DNA of 64,000 nt from Acuticoccus kalidii (GCF_021556395.1 NZ_JAKGCS010000025.1:124001-188000), one strand, 5' to 3'; shown: positions 33,892-42,840, counted from the stretch's first letter. A program made the numbers and translations. The notes: generated by a model from the letters alone, not told the origin.

Positions 33892-34827
33892 CTAAGCCGC
33901 CACCGCCGAGCGGCGCGCCATCTCGGCATCGAGGAGGGTGCGGGCGGCGGTGCGGATCCGGTCGTGCTCGGCCTCCGGCACCGGCGAGGAGAAGGCGAGG
34001 GGATCGCCGGTCTCGGCAATTCCGGCGAGCGCCACGGCCGTGTGGAGGACGCGGATCTCGTTGATCTCGCCGCGCAGGCGCTCGAGCGGCATGATCGGCG
34101 CCATCAGGCGCTCGGTCTCGGCCTTGTCGCCCGCCTTGAGGGCGGCGAGGATCGCCATCGACAAAGCCGGCGCGATGCACACCGAGCCCGAGGTGAACGC
34201 GGCAACCCCGAAATTGAGGAGGTGGTTCACCGCCGGCGGTTCACCGAAGCCGCTGACGATACGGTCCGCGCCGATCGTGTCGATGAAGGCGGTGAGGAGC
34301 GGGTCGGTCTCCGGCGTCTCGCGCGGCACGGCATATTTGACGCCGAGGAGGGCGCCGGCCTTGTCGAGCGCGGCGAGCATATCCGGCGTGAAGGCATTGT
34401 CGGTCTTCACATAGGCGATGAGCTGCGTGCCGCTCTCATCGTAGAAGCGGCGCAGCGCGGCGACGACACCGTCCGGCGTCGTCGGGCCGGCGGCGGGCAG
34501 GAAGAGGGCGGCCGGATACCCGCGTGCCCGCAGGATCGGCGCCTGGTCGACGAGGCGGCCGGCATCGGCGCCCACCGACGGGATCAGCCAGCTATCGGCC
34601 CCCGACATCGCCTCGAGACGGTCGAGCCAGTCGCCATAACGCGACATCGGCCAATGATAGAGCAGCGCGTTGCCGCCATAGAGCAGCGTGTCGACGCCGC
34701 CGGCCTCGAGATGGGCGATGATCTTGGCGTTCGCCTCGTCCGCGAAGGCGCCGTCTTTGTCGAGTGCGAGCGGCGGGACCGCCATCACTGATTGTGCGAG
34801 ATCCACTTTCGTTACGGTCCGCCGCAT
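33892..34827 (-). CDS. DapA/NAL-superfamily aldolase or dehydratase (catabolic, not DapA itself)
   Basis: A 311-residue TIM-barrel protein of the dihydrodipicolinate synthase / N-acetylneuraminate lyase superfamily. The Schiff-base lysine is K164 in LGVKYAVP. The usual GTTGE motif is replaced by YGGNALLYHW (about 50-59), so the substrate differs from lysine biosynthesis. Family members cleave or dehydrate 2-keto sugar acids and hydroxyproline intermediates. ATG 34827 has a GAGGGAGA site. It is divergent from the adjacent GntR gene, whose product probably controls it. Confidence 0.8.
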   Translation of the reverse strand: MRRTVTKVDLAQSVMAVPPLALDKDGAFADEANAKIIAHLEAGGVDTLLYGGNALLYHWPMSRYGDWLDRLEAMSGADSWLIPSVGADAGRLVDQAPILRARGYPAALFLPAAGPTTPDGVVAALRRFYDESGTQLIAYVKTDNAFTPDMLAALDKAGALLGVKYAVPRETPETDPLLTAFIDTIGADRIVSGFGEPPAVNHLLNFGVAAFTSGSVCIAPALSMAILAALKAGDKAETERLMAPIMPLERLRGEINEIRVLHTAVALAGIAETGDPLAFSSPVPEAEHDRIRTAARTLLDAEMARRSAVAA

Positions 34828-34943
34828 GGCATTCTCCCTCGAACAGAATTTGTCTGAAGTTGTGATCCTTTCGGGGAGGTCGGTCAAGATTTGTCATGGC
34901 GCGGCATCGGCATTTGGACATCGGATCCTGATCGGAGGTGTAC

Positions 34944-35687
34944 ATGTTCGACGCGGAGAGTTCGCGGGCCGGAAGCGGGAACGCGGCCGCCGACCGCCCC
35001 TTGGCGGAGGCCTCGCGCGCCGGCCACGTCTATGACGACCTCATGCGCGCGATCGCCGACGGTGCCTATGCCGACGGCCGCCTCCCGGCCGAGGCGACGC
35101 TCGCGCGGTCCTATGCGGTTTCCCGTCCGGTGGTGCGCGAGGCGCTCGCCCGGCTGCGGGAGGACGGCATCGTCGCCTCCCGCCGCGGTTCGGGCAGTTA
35201 TGTCGTGCGCCGGCCGAGCCCCGCCGTCTTTTCCGTCGTGCCGATCGGCTCGATCAGCGACATCCAGCGCTGCTACGAGTTTCGCATCGACGTCGAAGGG
35301 GCGGCGGCCGGATGGGCCGCGAAGCGCCGCACCGAGGCCGACCTTGCCGCCTTGCGCGCCACACATGCGCGGATGGATGCCGAGGCGGCGGCGGGCGAAC
35401 TCGGCGCGGACGCCGACGCGGCGCTCCACCGGGCGATCACCGAGGCGGCGCACAATCCGTTCTTCAGCGGCGTTCTCGCCTCGCTCGCCGCGCAGATCGC
35501 GTTCGGTATGAACCTGTCGCGCAGCCTGTCGATGCGCCATCACGGGGCGCGGATCGAGCTCGTCCAGGCCGAGCACGCTGCGATCATCGATGCGATCACG
35601 CGCGGCGACGCCGAGGCGGCGACCGCGGCGATGCGCCATCACATCGGCGCGGCGCAGGAGCGGATGTTCGAGGGCGTCCCGCGCTGA
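34944..35687 (+). CDS. GntR-family regulator, FadR/FCD subgroup
   Basis: A 247-residue regulator. The winged HTH occupies about 25-92 (RLPAEATLARSYAVSRPVVREALARLREDG), and an all-helical FCD ligand domain about 105-235 carries the metal-binding Asp/His residues (including H residues in LHRAITEAAHNP and HHIGAAQ). GGAGG lies 6 bases before ATG 34944. It is divergent from the DapA-family gene and convergent with the SDR gene, and likely represses the surrounding catabolic genes until their substrate appears. Confidence 0.9.
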   Translation: MFDAESSRAGSGNAAADRPLAEASRAGHVYDDLMRAIADGAYADGRLPAEATLARSYAVSRPVVREALARLREDGIVASRRGSGSYVVRRPSPAVFSVVPIGSISDIQRCYEFRIDVEGAAAGWAAKRRTEADLAALRATHARMDAEAAAGELGADADAALHRAITEAAHNPFFSGVLASLAAQIAFGMNLSRSLSMRHHGARIELVQAEHAAIIDAITRGDAEAATAAMRHHIGAAQERMFEGVPR

Positions 35688-35693
35688 GGGCGC

Positions 35694-36464
35694 TCAGCCG
35701 CCGAGGCTGAGGCCGCCATCGACCACGATGGTCTGTCCCGTCACCATCGGCGCGCCGAAGCCGAGATAGGCGATCGTTGCGGCGAGGTCTTCGGGCACGC
35801 AGCGCCGTTTGAGGAGCGCGCGGTCGATGCTGTCCTGGCGCTGCTTGTCGGTCCAGTCGATCATCCAGGTGGAATCGACCGCGCCGGGCGCGATCGCATT
35901 GACCCGCACTTCGGGGGCGAGCGCACGGGCGAGATTCTTGGTGAGGCTGATGACCGCCGCCTTTGTGGCGCCATAGGCCATTGAGCTGCCGACCTGGTCG
36001 AGCCCGGAGATCGAGGCCGTGCTGACGACAGCGCCGCCCGCCGCCTTCAGAGCGGGTGCGGCACGGCGCGTGCATTCAAAGACGCTGATGAGGTTCGTGT
36101 CGATCAGCGTTCGCCACAGGGCTTCGGTGATGAGATCGAGATCGGTCGGGGCGATGGTGCGGTTGGTGGCGGGCGTTCCCGCATTGTTGACGAGAAGATC
36201 GAGCCGTCCGAGCCCGTCGATCGCCGTGTCGACCATCCGCGTCGCCGCGGCGGCCTCCGCGACGCTTCCGGGGGCGGAGATGACGGTGCATCCCTCCGCG
36301 GTGAGGCGATCCACCACCTCCAGCCCGCGCGGATCGTCAGGCAGATGATTGACGGCGACCGCTGCGCCGGCGCGTGCCAGAAGCTCGACCGTGGCGAGGC
36401 CGATGCCCGACGCCCCGCCCGTGACCAGCGCGGCCTTGCCGCCGAGATTATACGTGATCGACAT
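35694..36464 (-). CDS. Short-chain dehydrogenase/reductase
   Basis: A 256-residue classical SDR with the NAD(P) motif TGGASGIG (15-22), NNAG near 93 and the catalytic Tyr164-x3-Lys168 (AYGATK) with an upstream Ser. It should oxidise or reduce a hydroxyl/keto group of the catabolised compound. It is convergent with the upstream GntR gene and divergent from the second GntR gene, from which it is separated by 154 A+T-richer bases holding the promoters. Substrate unknown. Confidence 0.9.
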   Translation of the reverse strand: MSITYNLGGKAALVTGGASGIGLATVELLARAGAAVAVNHLPDDPRGLEVVDRLTAEGCTVISAPGSVAEAAAATRMVDTAIDGLGRLDLLVNNAGTPATNRTIAPTDLDLITEALWRTLIDTNLISVFECTRRAAPALKAAGGAVVSTASISGLDQVGSSMAYGATKAAVISLTKNLARALAPEVRVNAIAPGAVDSTWMIDWTDKQRQDSIDRALLKRRCVPEDLAATIAYLGFGAPMVTGQTIVVDGGLSLGG

Positions 36465-36618
36465 GGTATCCGTTGCTTCCGATGTGTTTACGGTTTCTTT
36501 GGTTCATTGCCGGAGTTCATCGAGTTTCTTTTATAAAACCTGGAAGTAAATTGTAAAATTCGGGATGAAATGCTAAAAGAACTTGAAATGTGTTGTGTGG
36601 GGTCGTAAGGGATGGGGC
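36465..36618. promoter_or_regulatory. Divergent promoter region between SDR and GntR genes
   Basis: A 154-base A+T-rich stretch with a 10-base palindrome TTTTATAAAA at 36529-36538. It contains the start signals of both genes and plausibly an operator for the GntR protein. No clear sigma-70 pair could be chosen. Confidence 0.35.
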
Positions 36619-37317
36619 ATGTCGACGATTGATGCCATCCGAAAGCTGCCCCGCCTCGAGCGGGACACGCTCGCCGCGCGGGTTCACCGGGATCTGCGCA
36701 ATCTCATCATGTCGGGGCAGATCGCGCCGGGGGATCGGCTGTCTTTGAGGGCGACCGCCGAGGCGCTCGGCGTTTCGGTGATGCCGGTGCGCGACGCCGT
36801 TTCCCGCCTCGTCGCCGAACATGCGTTGATCGTCATGCCCAACCGGGCGATCCACGTGCCGCTGATGACCAAGAACGCCTTTCGCGAACTCGCCACCATC
36901 CGCGCCGAGATCGAAGGCTTCGCCGCCGAGACCGCCGCACTCACCCGGACCGAGGACGACATTCGCGAGATTGCGGAGGCGGACGTGCGCCACCGCGACG
37001 CCTGTCTGATCGACGAGCCGGACTTCGCCGAGGCGATGCGGCAGAACAAGAATTTCCATTTCGCCGTCTACCGCGCCGCGCGCCTGCCCCAACTCGTCGA
37101 GATCATCGAATCGATGTGGCTGCGCGCCGGTCCCGTCATCATCCTGGAGGCGAAGGGCAACCCGCAATGGCTGGCGGTCGGCGGCGCGACCGACCGCCAT
37201 CGCCAGGCCCTCGAAGCGATCGAGACGAAGGACAAAGCCGGCGCCCGTGCCGCCATCGCCCGCGATATCCATATGGCCGCCGAGGTGATCCTCGATCAGG
37301 GCGGCCTCGCGGACTGA
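36619..37317 (+). CDS. GntR-family regulator, FCD subgroup
   Basis: A 232-residue FadR-type repressor. The winged HTH is at about 20-85 (LSLRATAEALGVSVMPVRDAVSRLVAE); the FCD domain with metal/ligand residues (FHFAVYRAA, DRHRQALEAI) fills the rest. An AAGGG site precedes ATG 36619. It is divergent from the SDR gene and convergent with the extra ABC ATPase gene of the Liv system, so it may regulate either the SDR or the BKACE-Liv operon. Confidence 0.9.
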   Translation: MSTIDAIRKLPRLERDTLAARVHRDLRNLIMSGQIAPGDRLSLRATAEALGVSVMPVRDAVSRLVAEHALIVMPNRAIHVPLMTKNAFRELATIRAEIEGFAAETAALTRTEDDIREIAEADVRHRDACLIDEPDFAEAMRQNKNFHFAVYRAARLPQLVEIIESMWLRAGPVIILEAKGNPQWLAVGGATDRHRQALEAIETKDKAGARAAIARDIHMAAEVILDQGGLAD

Positions 37318-37331
37318 CGGCGCCGGGCCCA

Positions 37332-37955
37332 TCAGGCGACCGCCGTCACGAGATTGCCGAGATAGTCCTGGAAGCGGGGATCGGCGGCGAGCGTGGGTAG
37401 CGAGTCGGCATGGGTCAACGTCCCGTGGTGGACGAAGATGAACTGCTCGCAAACGTCGTTCAGCAGCTCGATATGGTAAGTCTCCGTTGGATGGAGGCAG
37501 ATGAAGACGAGGCGCTCTTCCGCGCGTAATTTGCGGAAGAAGTTCAGCATGAAGCCGATATAGCCGTCCTGCGTGTTGAACTGCGGCTCGTCGAACAGAT
37601 GGATGAGCGGATAGTCCGACTTCGCCTTTTCCAGCATGAAATCGGGCCGCGACCGATCGAAATGGCGCACCTGATAGGACTGGTGATAGTGGATCGCGAG
37701 GCGGTCGCGCTCGCCCGTCTTCACCCGGTGGATGTTCTGACCCGCGCACATGACGCGGCCGGCCGTCGGCGCGTTGGATCCCGTCATCAACTCGAACAGT
37801 GTCGTCTTGCCCGAGCCGTTGGGGCCCATCACGCCGATCACGGTCGGCTTTTCGATGGTGAAATCGGCCTCGATGCGAAAGGTCGTCTTCGGCTTGAAGA
37901 CGCCCATCCGGTACTCCTTGACGAGCCCGTCGACCGCGAGAAGCGGGGCGCTCAT
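37332..37955 (-). CDS. Atypical ABC-type ATPase of the Liv operon, no signature motif
   Basis: A 207-residue protein with Walker A GPNGSGKTT (44-52), Walker B PLIHLFDEP (116-124) and an H-loop His155 in CLHPTETYH. The helical subdomain is short: there is no LSGGQ-like signature anywhere between Walker A and Walker B, where the sequence reads FMLEKAKSDYPLIHL. A normal ABC ATPase needs that motif to complete the partner's site. Its start overlaps livF by 4 bases, so it is produced with the importer. It may pair asymmetrically with LivF or LivG or be regulatory. I do not recognise a named family. Confidence 0.75.
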   Translation of the reverse strand: MSAPLLAVDGLVKEYRMGVFKPKTTFRIEADFTIEKPTVIGVMGPNGSGKTTLFELMTGSNAPTAGRVMCAGQNIHRVKTGERDRLAIHYHQSYQVRHFDRSRPDFMLEKAKSDYPLIHLFDEPQFNTQDGYIGFMLNFFRKLRAEERLVFICLHPTETYHIELLNDVCEQFIFVHHGTLTHADSLPTLAADPRFQDYLGNLVTAVA

Positions 37956-38656
37956 GTCGCCGCCGCCAAGGTCGCGGCGCGCGCGGCGCCTTGTTTGCGA
38001 TAATTCTCGGCCGGTCCTTCTTCCACGATCCGCCCGTGATTCATCACGAACACACGGTCCGCGACCGACAGCGCGATATTCACGTTCTGCTCCACGATCA
38101 GCATCGACAGACCTTCTTCGCGAAGGCGCCGAATGACGTTCATCACGTCGTTGACGATTTTGGGCGCGAGGCCCTGGCTCGGCTCGTCGAGAAGGATGAG
38201 GCCGGGTGCGCCGACGAGCGCGCGCGAGATCGCCACCATCTGCATTTCGCCGCCGGACAGGTTCTCGCATTCGCGCGGCAGGAGGTGTTCGAGCGGCGCG
38301 AAGATCTTGCACGCGTCGTCGATCGTCCAGTTGGCGAAGCCCGTTGTCTTGCGCGCGATCTCGAGATTGCGGCGGACGGTGAGGGTCGGAAAAATCCGCC
38401 GATCGTCCGGCACCCAGCCGACGCCGGCCTGGGCGATCTTGTGCGTCGGGGCGCGGGTGATGTCCGCCCCGTTGAAGTGGACGCTGCCGCGGCGGGCGCG
38501 CGTGAGGCCGAGGATCGAACGGATCGTCGTCGTCTTGCCCGCCCCGTTGGGGCCGAGAAGGGCGACCACTTCGCCCTTTTTGACCGACAGGGAGACGCCG
38601 AACAGCACCTGTGTCTCGCCATAGAAGGTGTGGATGTTGTCGACCTCGAGGATCAT
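37952..38656 (-). CDS. livF: Branched-chain amino-acid-type ABC transporter ATPase (LivF)
   Basis: A 234-residue ATPase with Walker A GPNGAGKTT, signature LSGGEMQMVAISRAL and Walker B LILLDEPSQGLAP, followed by an H-loop. The VGWVPDDRRIFPTLTV segment is typical of LivF. It forms a heterodimer with LivG at the LivHM permease. Start ATG 38656 overlaps the livG stop by 4 bases; its stop overlaps the atypical ATPase gene by 4. Confidence 0.92.
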   Translation of the reverse strand: MILEVDNIHTFYGETQVLFGVSLSVKKGEVVALLGPNGAGKTTTIRSILGLTRARRGSVHFNGADITRAPTHKIAQAGVGWVPDDRRIFPTLTVRRNLEIARKTTGFANWTIDDACKIFAPLEHLLPRECENLSGGEMQMVAISRALVGAPGLILLDEPSQGLAPKIVNDVMNVIRRLREEGLSMLIVEQNVNIALSVADRVFVMNHGRIVEEGPAENYRKQGAARAATLAAAT

Positions 38657-39396
38657 GCGAGGCCTCCGAGGCTGGAGCGCTTCACCCATTCGTCTTCTTG
38701 CAGGCTCGCCGGCGTTCCCTCCGCGATCACCTGGCCCCAATGGATCACGGTGATCTTGTCGGCGAGGCCGAACAGGAACTGCATGTCGTGCTCGATGATG
38801 ACGATGGTGAGATCGCGCCGGATCTCGGCGATCAGCTCCGCGATGCTGCCGGTCGCCTCCGCGCCGAGCCCGGCGGTCGGCTCGTCGAGAAAGAGGATCC
38901 GGGGCGCTGCGGCGAGAGCGACGCCGATCTCGAGCGCACGCCGTTCGCCATAGGACAGATCCCGCGCCTCGACCCGTTCCTTTCCGGCAAGGCCGATGCG
39001 GGCGAGGATCCCCGCCGCCTTGTCGCCGGTCTCACCGTCGGTGCTGAGATCGTGCATCATGCTCATGCCGCGCGCCCGGACCTCGGGAAGCGCGAGGGTG
39101 ATGTTTTCGATCGCCGTATATTGATCGAAGAGGTTCATGAGCTGGAAGGACCGCGCGATGCCCTTGCGGGCGATCTTGTGCGGGGGAAGGCCGCCGATGT
39201 CCTCCCCGTCGAAGACAATGCGCCCGCGATCGGGCTTGTAGCGCCCGGTGAGGACGTTGAAGCATGTCGTCTTGCCCGCCCCGTTCGGTCCCATGATGCC
39301 GTTGAGGCGGTTCTCCTCGAAGGCGAGCGTGATGTTTTCGAGGACGACCTGATCGCCGAAGCGCTTGTGGATGTGATGAGCTTCCAAGAGGGCCAT
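38653..39396 (-). CDS. livG: Branched-chain amino-acid-type ABC transporter ATPase (LivG)
   Basis: A 247-residue ATPase. Walker A GPNGAGKTT, the LivG hallmark GIARSFQLMNLF, a signature that reads LSYGERRALEIG and Walker B ILFLDEPTAGL are present; the Gly-to-Tyr variant LSYGE is common in LivG. Partner of LivF. It starts 2 bases after the livM stop. Confidence 0.92.
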   Translation of the reverse strand: MALLEAHHIHKRFGDQVVLENITLAFEENRLNGIMGPNGAGKTTCFNVLTGRYKPDRGRIVFDGEDIGGLPPHKIARKGIARSFQLMNLFDQYTAIENITLALPEVRARGMSMMHDLSTDGETGDKAAGILARIGLAGKERVEARDLSYGERRALEIGVALAAAPRILFLDEPTAGLGAEATGSIAELIAEIRRDLTIVIIEHDMQFLFGLADKITVIHWGQVIAEGTPASLQEDEWVKRSSLGGLA

Positions 39397-39398
39397 GG

Positions 39399-40427
39399 TC
39401 ACTCCGCCGGGCTTTGGTTGGGGTGGGGAGAGGGCGCGGCGGCGGGCTTGCGGCGCACGAGGCCGCCGACCGTGTCGCGCCAGATCCCGGCGAGGCCTTC
39501 CGGCTTGAACATCACGAGGAGCATGAACATGAGGCCGAACCAGAGGAGCCAGGCCTCGGTGTAGGCGCCCAGTATGTCGCGCGCGATGAAATAGAGGACG
39601 ACGCCGAAGACCGGCCCCCAGAAGGAGACGAGACCGCCTCCGATGAGGGTCATCAGGACGACCGTCCCCGACCATTGGAGGTTCATGATCTGGATGTAGG
39701 CGCCTTCCTGGGCCATCGCGAAGAGGCCGCCCGCGAGGCCGGCGACCATCGTCGACAAGATGAAGGCGATCGCCTTGTAGATGAAGACGTTGTAGCCGAG
39801 GAAGCGCACCCGCTCCTCGTTCTGGCGGATCGCGCCGAGGATGCGGCCGAACGGCGAGTGGACGAGCCGCCACAACAGGACGACCACCACCGCATAGAGC
39901 GCGAAGGCGAGATAATAGAGCGAGGCGGTGTCCTGAATGTCGATCGAGAAGAGCCCGAAATCGACCGGCAGGCGCTGGATGTTGAGGAGCCCGTCCTCGC
40001 CCCCCGTCACCGAGGTCCACTTCGAGGCGATGAAGAAGAAGACCTGACCGATCGCGATCGTCATCAGCGCGAAGTAGATGCCGCGTCGGCGCGAGACGAG
40101 GAGCGCCGCGGCAAGGCCGCAGAGCCCCGTGATGATGATTGCGGCGAGAAGGCAGATCCACAGATTGGGGATGAAGTGGAACTGGGCGACGCCGAAGGCG
40201 TAGGCGCCGATCCCGATAAAGGCGCCGTGGCCGAAGGACGGGAGGCCGCCATAGCCGAGGAGGAGGTTGTAGCCGAGGGCGAAGATCACCCAGACCATGA
40301 TTTCAAGCCCCAGATATTGGTAGAGGCCGACCGCCTCCACCCAGTAGGGCAAGGTGCCGAAGACGGCGAAGCTCGCGAGGATCGGAAGGGTGATCCAGCG
40401 GCCGACCGGATTGCGTGCGTCACTCAT
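39399..40427 (-). CDS. livM: Branched-chain amino-acid-type ABC permease (LivM)
   Basis: A 342-residue permease with about ten helices. GLPSFGHGAFIGIGAYAFG (about 64) and LGAIRQNEERVRFLGYN (about 212, the coupling-helix region) are typical of LivM. The C-terminal tail is Pro/Ala-rich and cytoplasmic. It begins 2 bases after the livH stop and pairs with LivH. Confidence 0.92.
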   Translation of the reverse strand: MSDARNPVGRWITLPILASFAVFGTLPYWVEAVGLYQYLGLEIMVWVIFALGYNLLLGYGGLPSFGHGAFIGIGAYAFGVAQFHFIPNLWICLLAAIIITGLCGLAAALLVSRRRGIYFALMTIAIGQVFFFIASKWTSVTGGEDGLLNIQRLPVDFGLFSIDIQDTASLYYLAFALYAVVVVLLWRLVHSPFGRILGAIRQNEERVRFLGYNVFIYKAIAFILSTMVAGLAGGLFAMAQEGAYIQIMNLQWSGTVVLMTLIGGGLVSFWGPVFGVVLYFIARDILGAYTEAWLLWFGLMFMLLVMFKPEGLAGIWRDTVGGLVRRKPAAAPSPHPNQSPAE

Positions 40428-40429
40428 CC

Positions 40430-41359
40430 TCAACGCTCCAGGATGCTGGCGCGGCCGGCGATGCCGCGGGGCCGGAAGGTGACGACGGCGAGAAGCAGGA
40501 GATACATCGAGATCATCGACCAGTCGGGCACGAAGGCCGCCGTCAGCGCGACCGCGAGGCCGACGAGCACGCCCGCCGTGACCGCGCCCCAGAACGAGCC
40601 GACGCCGCCGAGCACGATGATGACGAAGGCCGGGATCACCGCATCGATCCCGACAACGGGCCGCACGCCCCAGATCGGGGCCATGATGATGCCGGCGATC
40701 GCTGCGAGCCCCGCGCCGAAGGCGAAGACGAGAAGGCGCAGGCGCGACAGGTTGAAGCCGAGCGCGCGCACCATCTCGTTGTCGTGCGCGCCCGCCTTGA
40801 TCACCGCGCCATAAGGCGTCCGGTTGAGAAAGAACCAGAGCAGCGCGATCATCGCGCAGGCGAAGATCGCCGCGTAGATCCGATACGTCGAATAGATGAG
40901 ATCGGCGAAGATGAAGCCACCCGAGATGTCCCGCGGGATCGGAAGATAATACTCCGACGAGCCCCACACGACGCGGATCATCTCCTCGATGACGAGGGCG
41001 GCGCCGAAGGTGAGGAGAAGGCCGTAGAGCGGATCCTTGCCGTAAGTGGGTCTCAGGCAAAGCTCGAGGAGCATACAGGCGGCCCCGACGAGGATCGGCG
41101 CGACGACGAGGGCGATCGCGTAGCGCGGCCAGGCGGGCAGCGCATAAAAGGGCTCCATGAACGCAAACGGCAGCCCGCCATCGGGCGCCATGATGGCGAG
41201 CGCGACATAGGCCCCGAGCGCGAAGATCGACCCGTGCGCGAGGTTGATGACCTCCATCACGCCGATGATCAGCATGAAGCCGAGCGCGATCAGCGCGAAC
41301 AGGAGGCCGAGCGCGACACCATTGATGAGGTGCGGCAATAGCCAGGTGGCGGTGGACAT
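40430..41359 (-). CDS. livH: Branched-chain amino-acid-type ABC permease (LivH)
   Basis: A 309-residue permease with eight or more helices. The N-terminal NGVALGLLFALIALGFMLIIG and NLAHGSIFALGAYV, and the coupling region GAHDNEMVRALGFN, match LivH. It follows the binding-protein gene after 72 bases that contain a strong hairpin, a common arrangement that lowers permease relative to binding protein. Confidence 0.92.
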   Translation of the reverse strand: MSTATWLLPHLINGVALGLLFALIALGFMLIIGVMEVINLAHGSIFALGAYVALAIMAPDGGLPFAFMEPFYALPAWPRYAIALVVAPILVGAACMLLELCLRPTYGKDPLYGLLLTFGAALVIEEMIRVVWGSSEYYLPIPRDISGGFIFADLIYSTYRIYAAIFACAMIALLWFFLNRTPYGAVIKAGAHDNEMVRALGFNLSRLRLLVFAFGAGLAAIAGIIMAPIWGVRPVVGIDAVIPAFVIIVLGGVGSFWGAVTAGVLVGLAVALTAAFVPDWSMISMYLLLLAVVTFRPRGIAGRASILER

Positions 41360-41387
41360 TGGACCTTCAACTTCGAACTGGAGGGGT

Positions 41388-41415
41388 GGGGCGCGTGCCC
41401 GGCAGGCCGCGCCCC
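41388..41415 (-). terminator. Intercistronic hairpin between binding-protein gene and livH
   Basis: Perfect 8-pair GC-only stem: GGGGCGCG (41388-41395) and CGCGCCCC (41408-41415), loop of 12. It lies just after the binding-protein stop. It probably acts as a partial terminator or 3'-end stabiliser giving more binding protein than permease. Confidence 0.5.
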
Positions 41416-41431
41416 GTTGCCGACGCGGGAC

Positions 41432-42736
41432 TCAGCCCTGGTCGTAGCTCGGCGTGTCCTCGTAGGATTCGAGGTTGCACATGGCTTCCGCCTCCGAGCG
41501 GACCTCCTCCGGTTTCGCCTGCGCGAGGATCTTGAAGTAATCGGTATCGTCGCGCGGGGCGTCGTTGCCGGTGGCAAGGTAGATCGTCTGTTGCAGGTGA
41601 TGCGAATTGGGATCCATCACCGCATCGAAGTGCTGAAGGCGGTCCTCCGCCGCGAAACGGCGTCCTTCCATGGCCTTGATCAGTTTGATGTTGTCGGTGC
41701 TGCCGACCTCCTCGATGACGCGCAGCATCTCGCGTGCCGCCATATAGCCCTGGTGGAAGACATTGCCCGGCACATCGACGCGCGTCTCCGGATAACGCGC
41801 CTTGTACTTGGCGACGAACTCCGGAACGCCAGGCAGGTCGAGATAGTGATAGAAGGTCGTGCCGAAGACGCCGAAGGCCGCGTCCGTCCCGAGGCCGTAA
41901 ATGTCCGGCCAGTCCTGCTGATTGCCGACCCAGGCGATCTGGTCTTCGAGCCCCATGTCGCGGACCTGCTGGCGCAGCACCTTATAGTCATCGCCGCCGA
42001 TCGCGGTCGCGACGACATCGGGCTTGGCCTGCTGGATGCGCAGGAGGAAGCCGGAGAAATCGCGCGTGCCGACGGGAACGGGCACCTCGTCCATGATCTC
42101 GGCACCGTAGCTCGTCGCGACCTCGCGCGTCGCGTCCTTGGTGTCCTGACCCCAGACATAGTCGCTGTAGATGATCAGCCAGCGCGGGCCGAAGGTCTCG
42201 ATCGCGTTCTTGCTGGTCGCGCGGGTGAAGTTCTCACCATTGCCGTCGAAGACGAACTTCACGCGGTGGCAATTCTCGCCCGCTTCGGTCGGCGAAGACG
42301 AATTGGTGTTGAGGTAGATGCAGCCATATTTCTGCGCCACCTGCGAGATCGCGTTCGCGACACCCGACTGGATCGCGCCCATCATGAAGTGGACATTGTC
42401 GCGGGTGATCATCCGCTCGGCGACGCGGGTGCCGGTCTGCGGCGTCGTCTCCGTGTCGTACCAGACGTGCTCGATCGGTCGGCCGAGGACGCCGCCATTG
42501 TCGTTGAATTCCTCGATCGCCATGATCGCGCCGCGCCGCTCGGACTGGCCGCTGTTGGCGTACATGCCGCTCGCGTCCATCGTGAGGCCGATCTTGATCG
42601 GCTTTTCGGATTGGGCGAGGACGCGGTTGTGCTTGAAGGGGCCGAAGAAGGCCGCACCGGCCGCGCCACCCGCCACGCCGGCGCGCAGCAGAGACCGGCG
42701 GGAAATCGCGCTCATGAGGCTTGTTTTTTTGGTCAT
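41432..42736 (-). CDS. ABC transporter substrate-binding protein, Liv/urea-amide type, Tat-exported
   Basis: A 434-residue periplasmic binding protein. A twin-arginine signal (SRRSLLRAG at about 12-20, Ala-rich stretch, cleavage near residue 42) is unusual for this class but seen in alphaproteobacteria. The mature part has the type I periplasmic-binding fold (IKIGLTMDASGMYANSGQ, then GAIMAIEEFNDNGGVLGRPI). GGAGG lies upstream of ATG 42736. It supplies ligand to LivHMGF. Linkage to BKACE and a hydroxy-acid dehydrogenase suggests a carnitine-like or other beta-hydroxy compound rather than leucine. Confidence 0.9.
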   Translation of the reverse strand: MTKKTSLMSAISRRSLLRAGVAGGAAGAAFFGPFKHNRVLAQSEKPIKIGLTMDASGMYANSGQSERRGAIMAIEEFNDNGGVLGRPIEHVWYDTETTPQTGTRVAERMITRDNVHFMMGAIQSGVANAISQVAQKYGCIYLNTNSSSPTEAGENCHRVKFVFDGNGENFTRATSKNAIETFGPRWLIIYSDYVWGQDTKDATREVATSYGAEIMDEVPVPVGTRDFSGFLLRIQQAKPDVVATAIGGDDYKVLRQQVRDMGLEDQIAWVGNQQDWPDIYGLGTDAAFGVFGTTFYHYLDLPGVPEFVAKYKARYPETRVDVPGNVFHQGYMAAREMLRVIEEVGSTDNIKLIKAMEGRRFAAEDRLQHFDAVMDPNSHHLQQTIYLATGNDAPRDDTDYFKILAQAKPEEVRSEAEAMCNLESYEDTPSYDQG

Positions 42737-42772
42737 GTGTGTTTCCTCCGATTATTTTTTCTTCTCGGGGTC

Positions 42773-42807
42773 GGACCGCGCCTGTGTTCTATTTTGCGGC
42801 GCGGTCC
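42773..42807 (-). terminator. Hairpin between dehydrogenase and binding-protein genes
   Basis: Perfect 10-pair stem GGACCGCGCC (42773-42782) and GGCGCGGTCC (42798-42807), 15-base loop, 33 bases past the dehydrogenase stop. No T-run follows on the minus strand. It could stop part of the transcription or mark an mRNA processing point before the strongly expressed binding-protein gene. Confidence 0.45.
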
Positions 42808-42840
42808 AAAGTCTGCGCCAATCGGCGCCGATCCGTCCAA

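Noticed and set aside
33892-34827. Calling this gene dapA
   Set aside because: The GTTGE substrate loop of true DapA is absent and the context is catabolic.
38657-41060. Upstream extensions of the livF, livG and livM frames
   Set aside because: They run into neighbouring genes in another frame; the conserved N-termini begin at 38656, 39396 and 40427.
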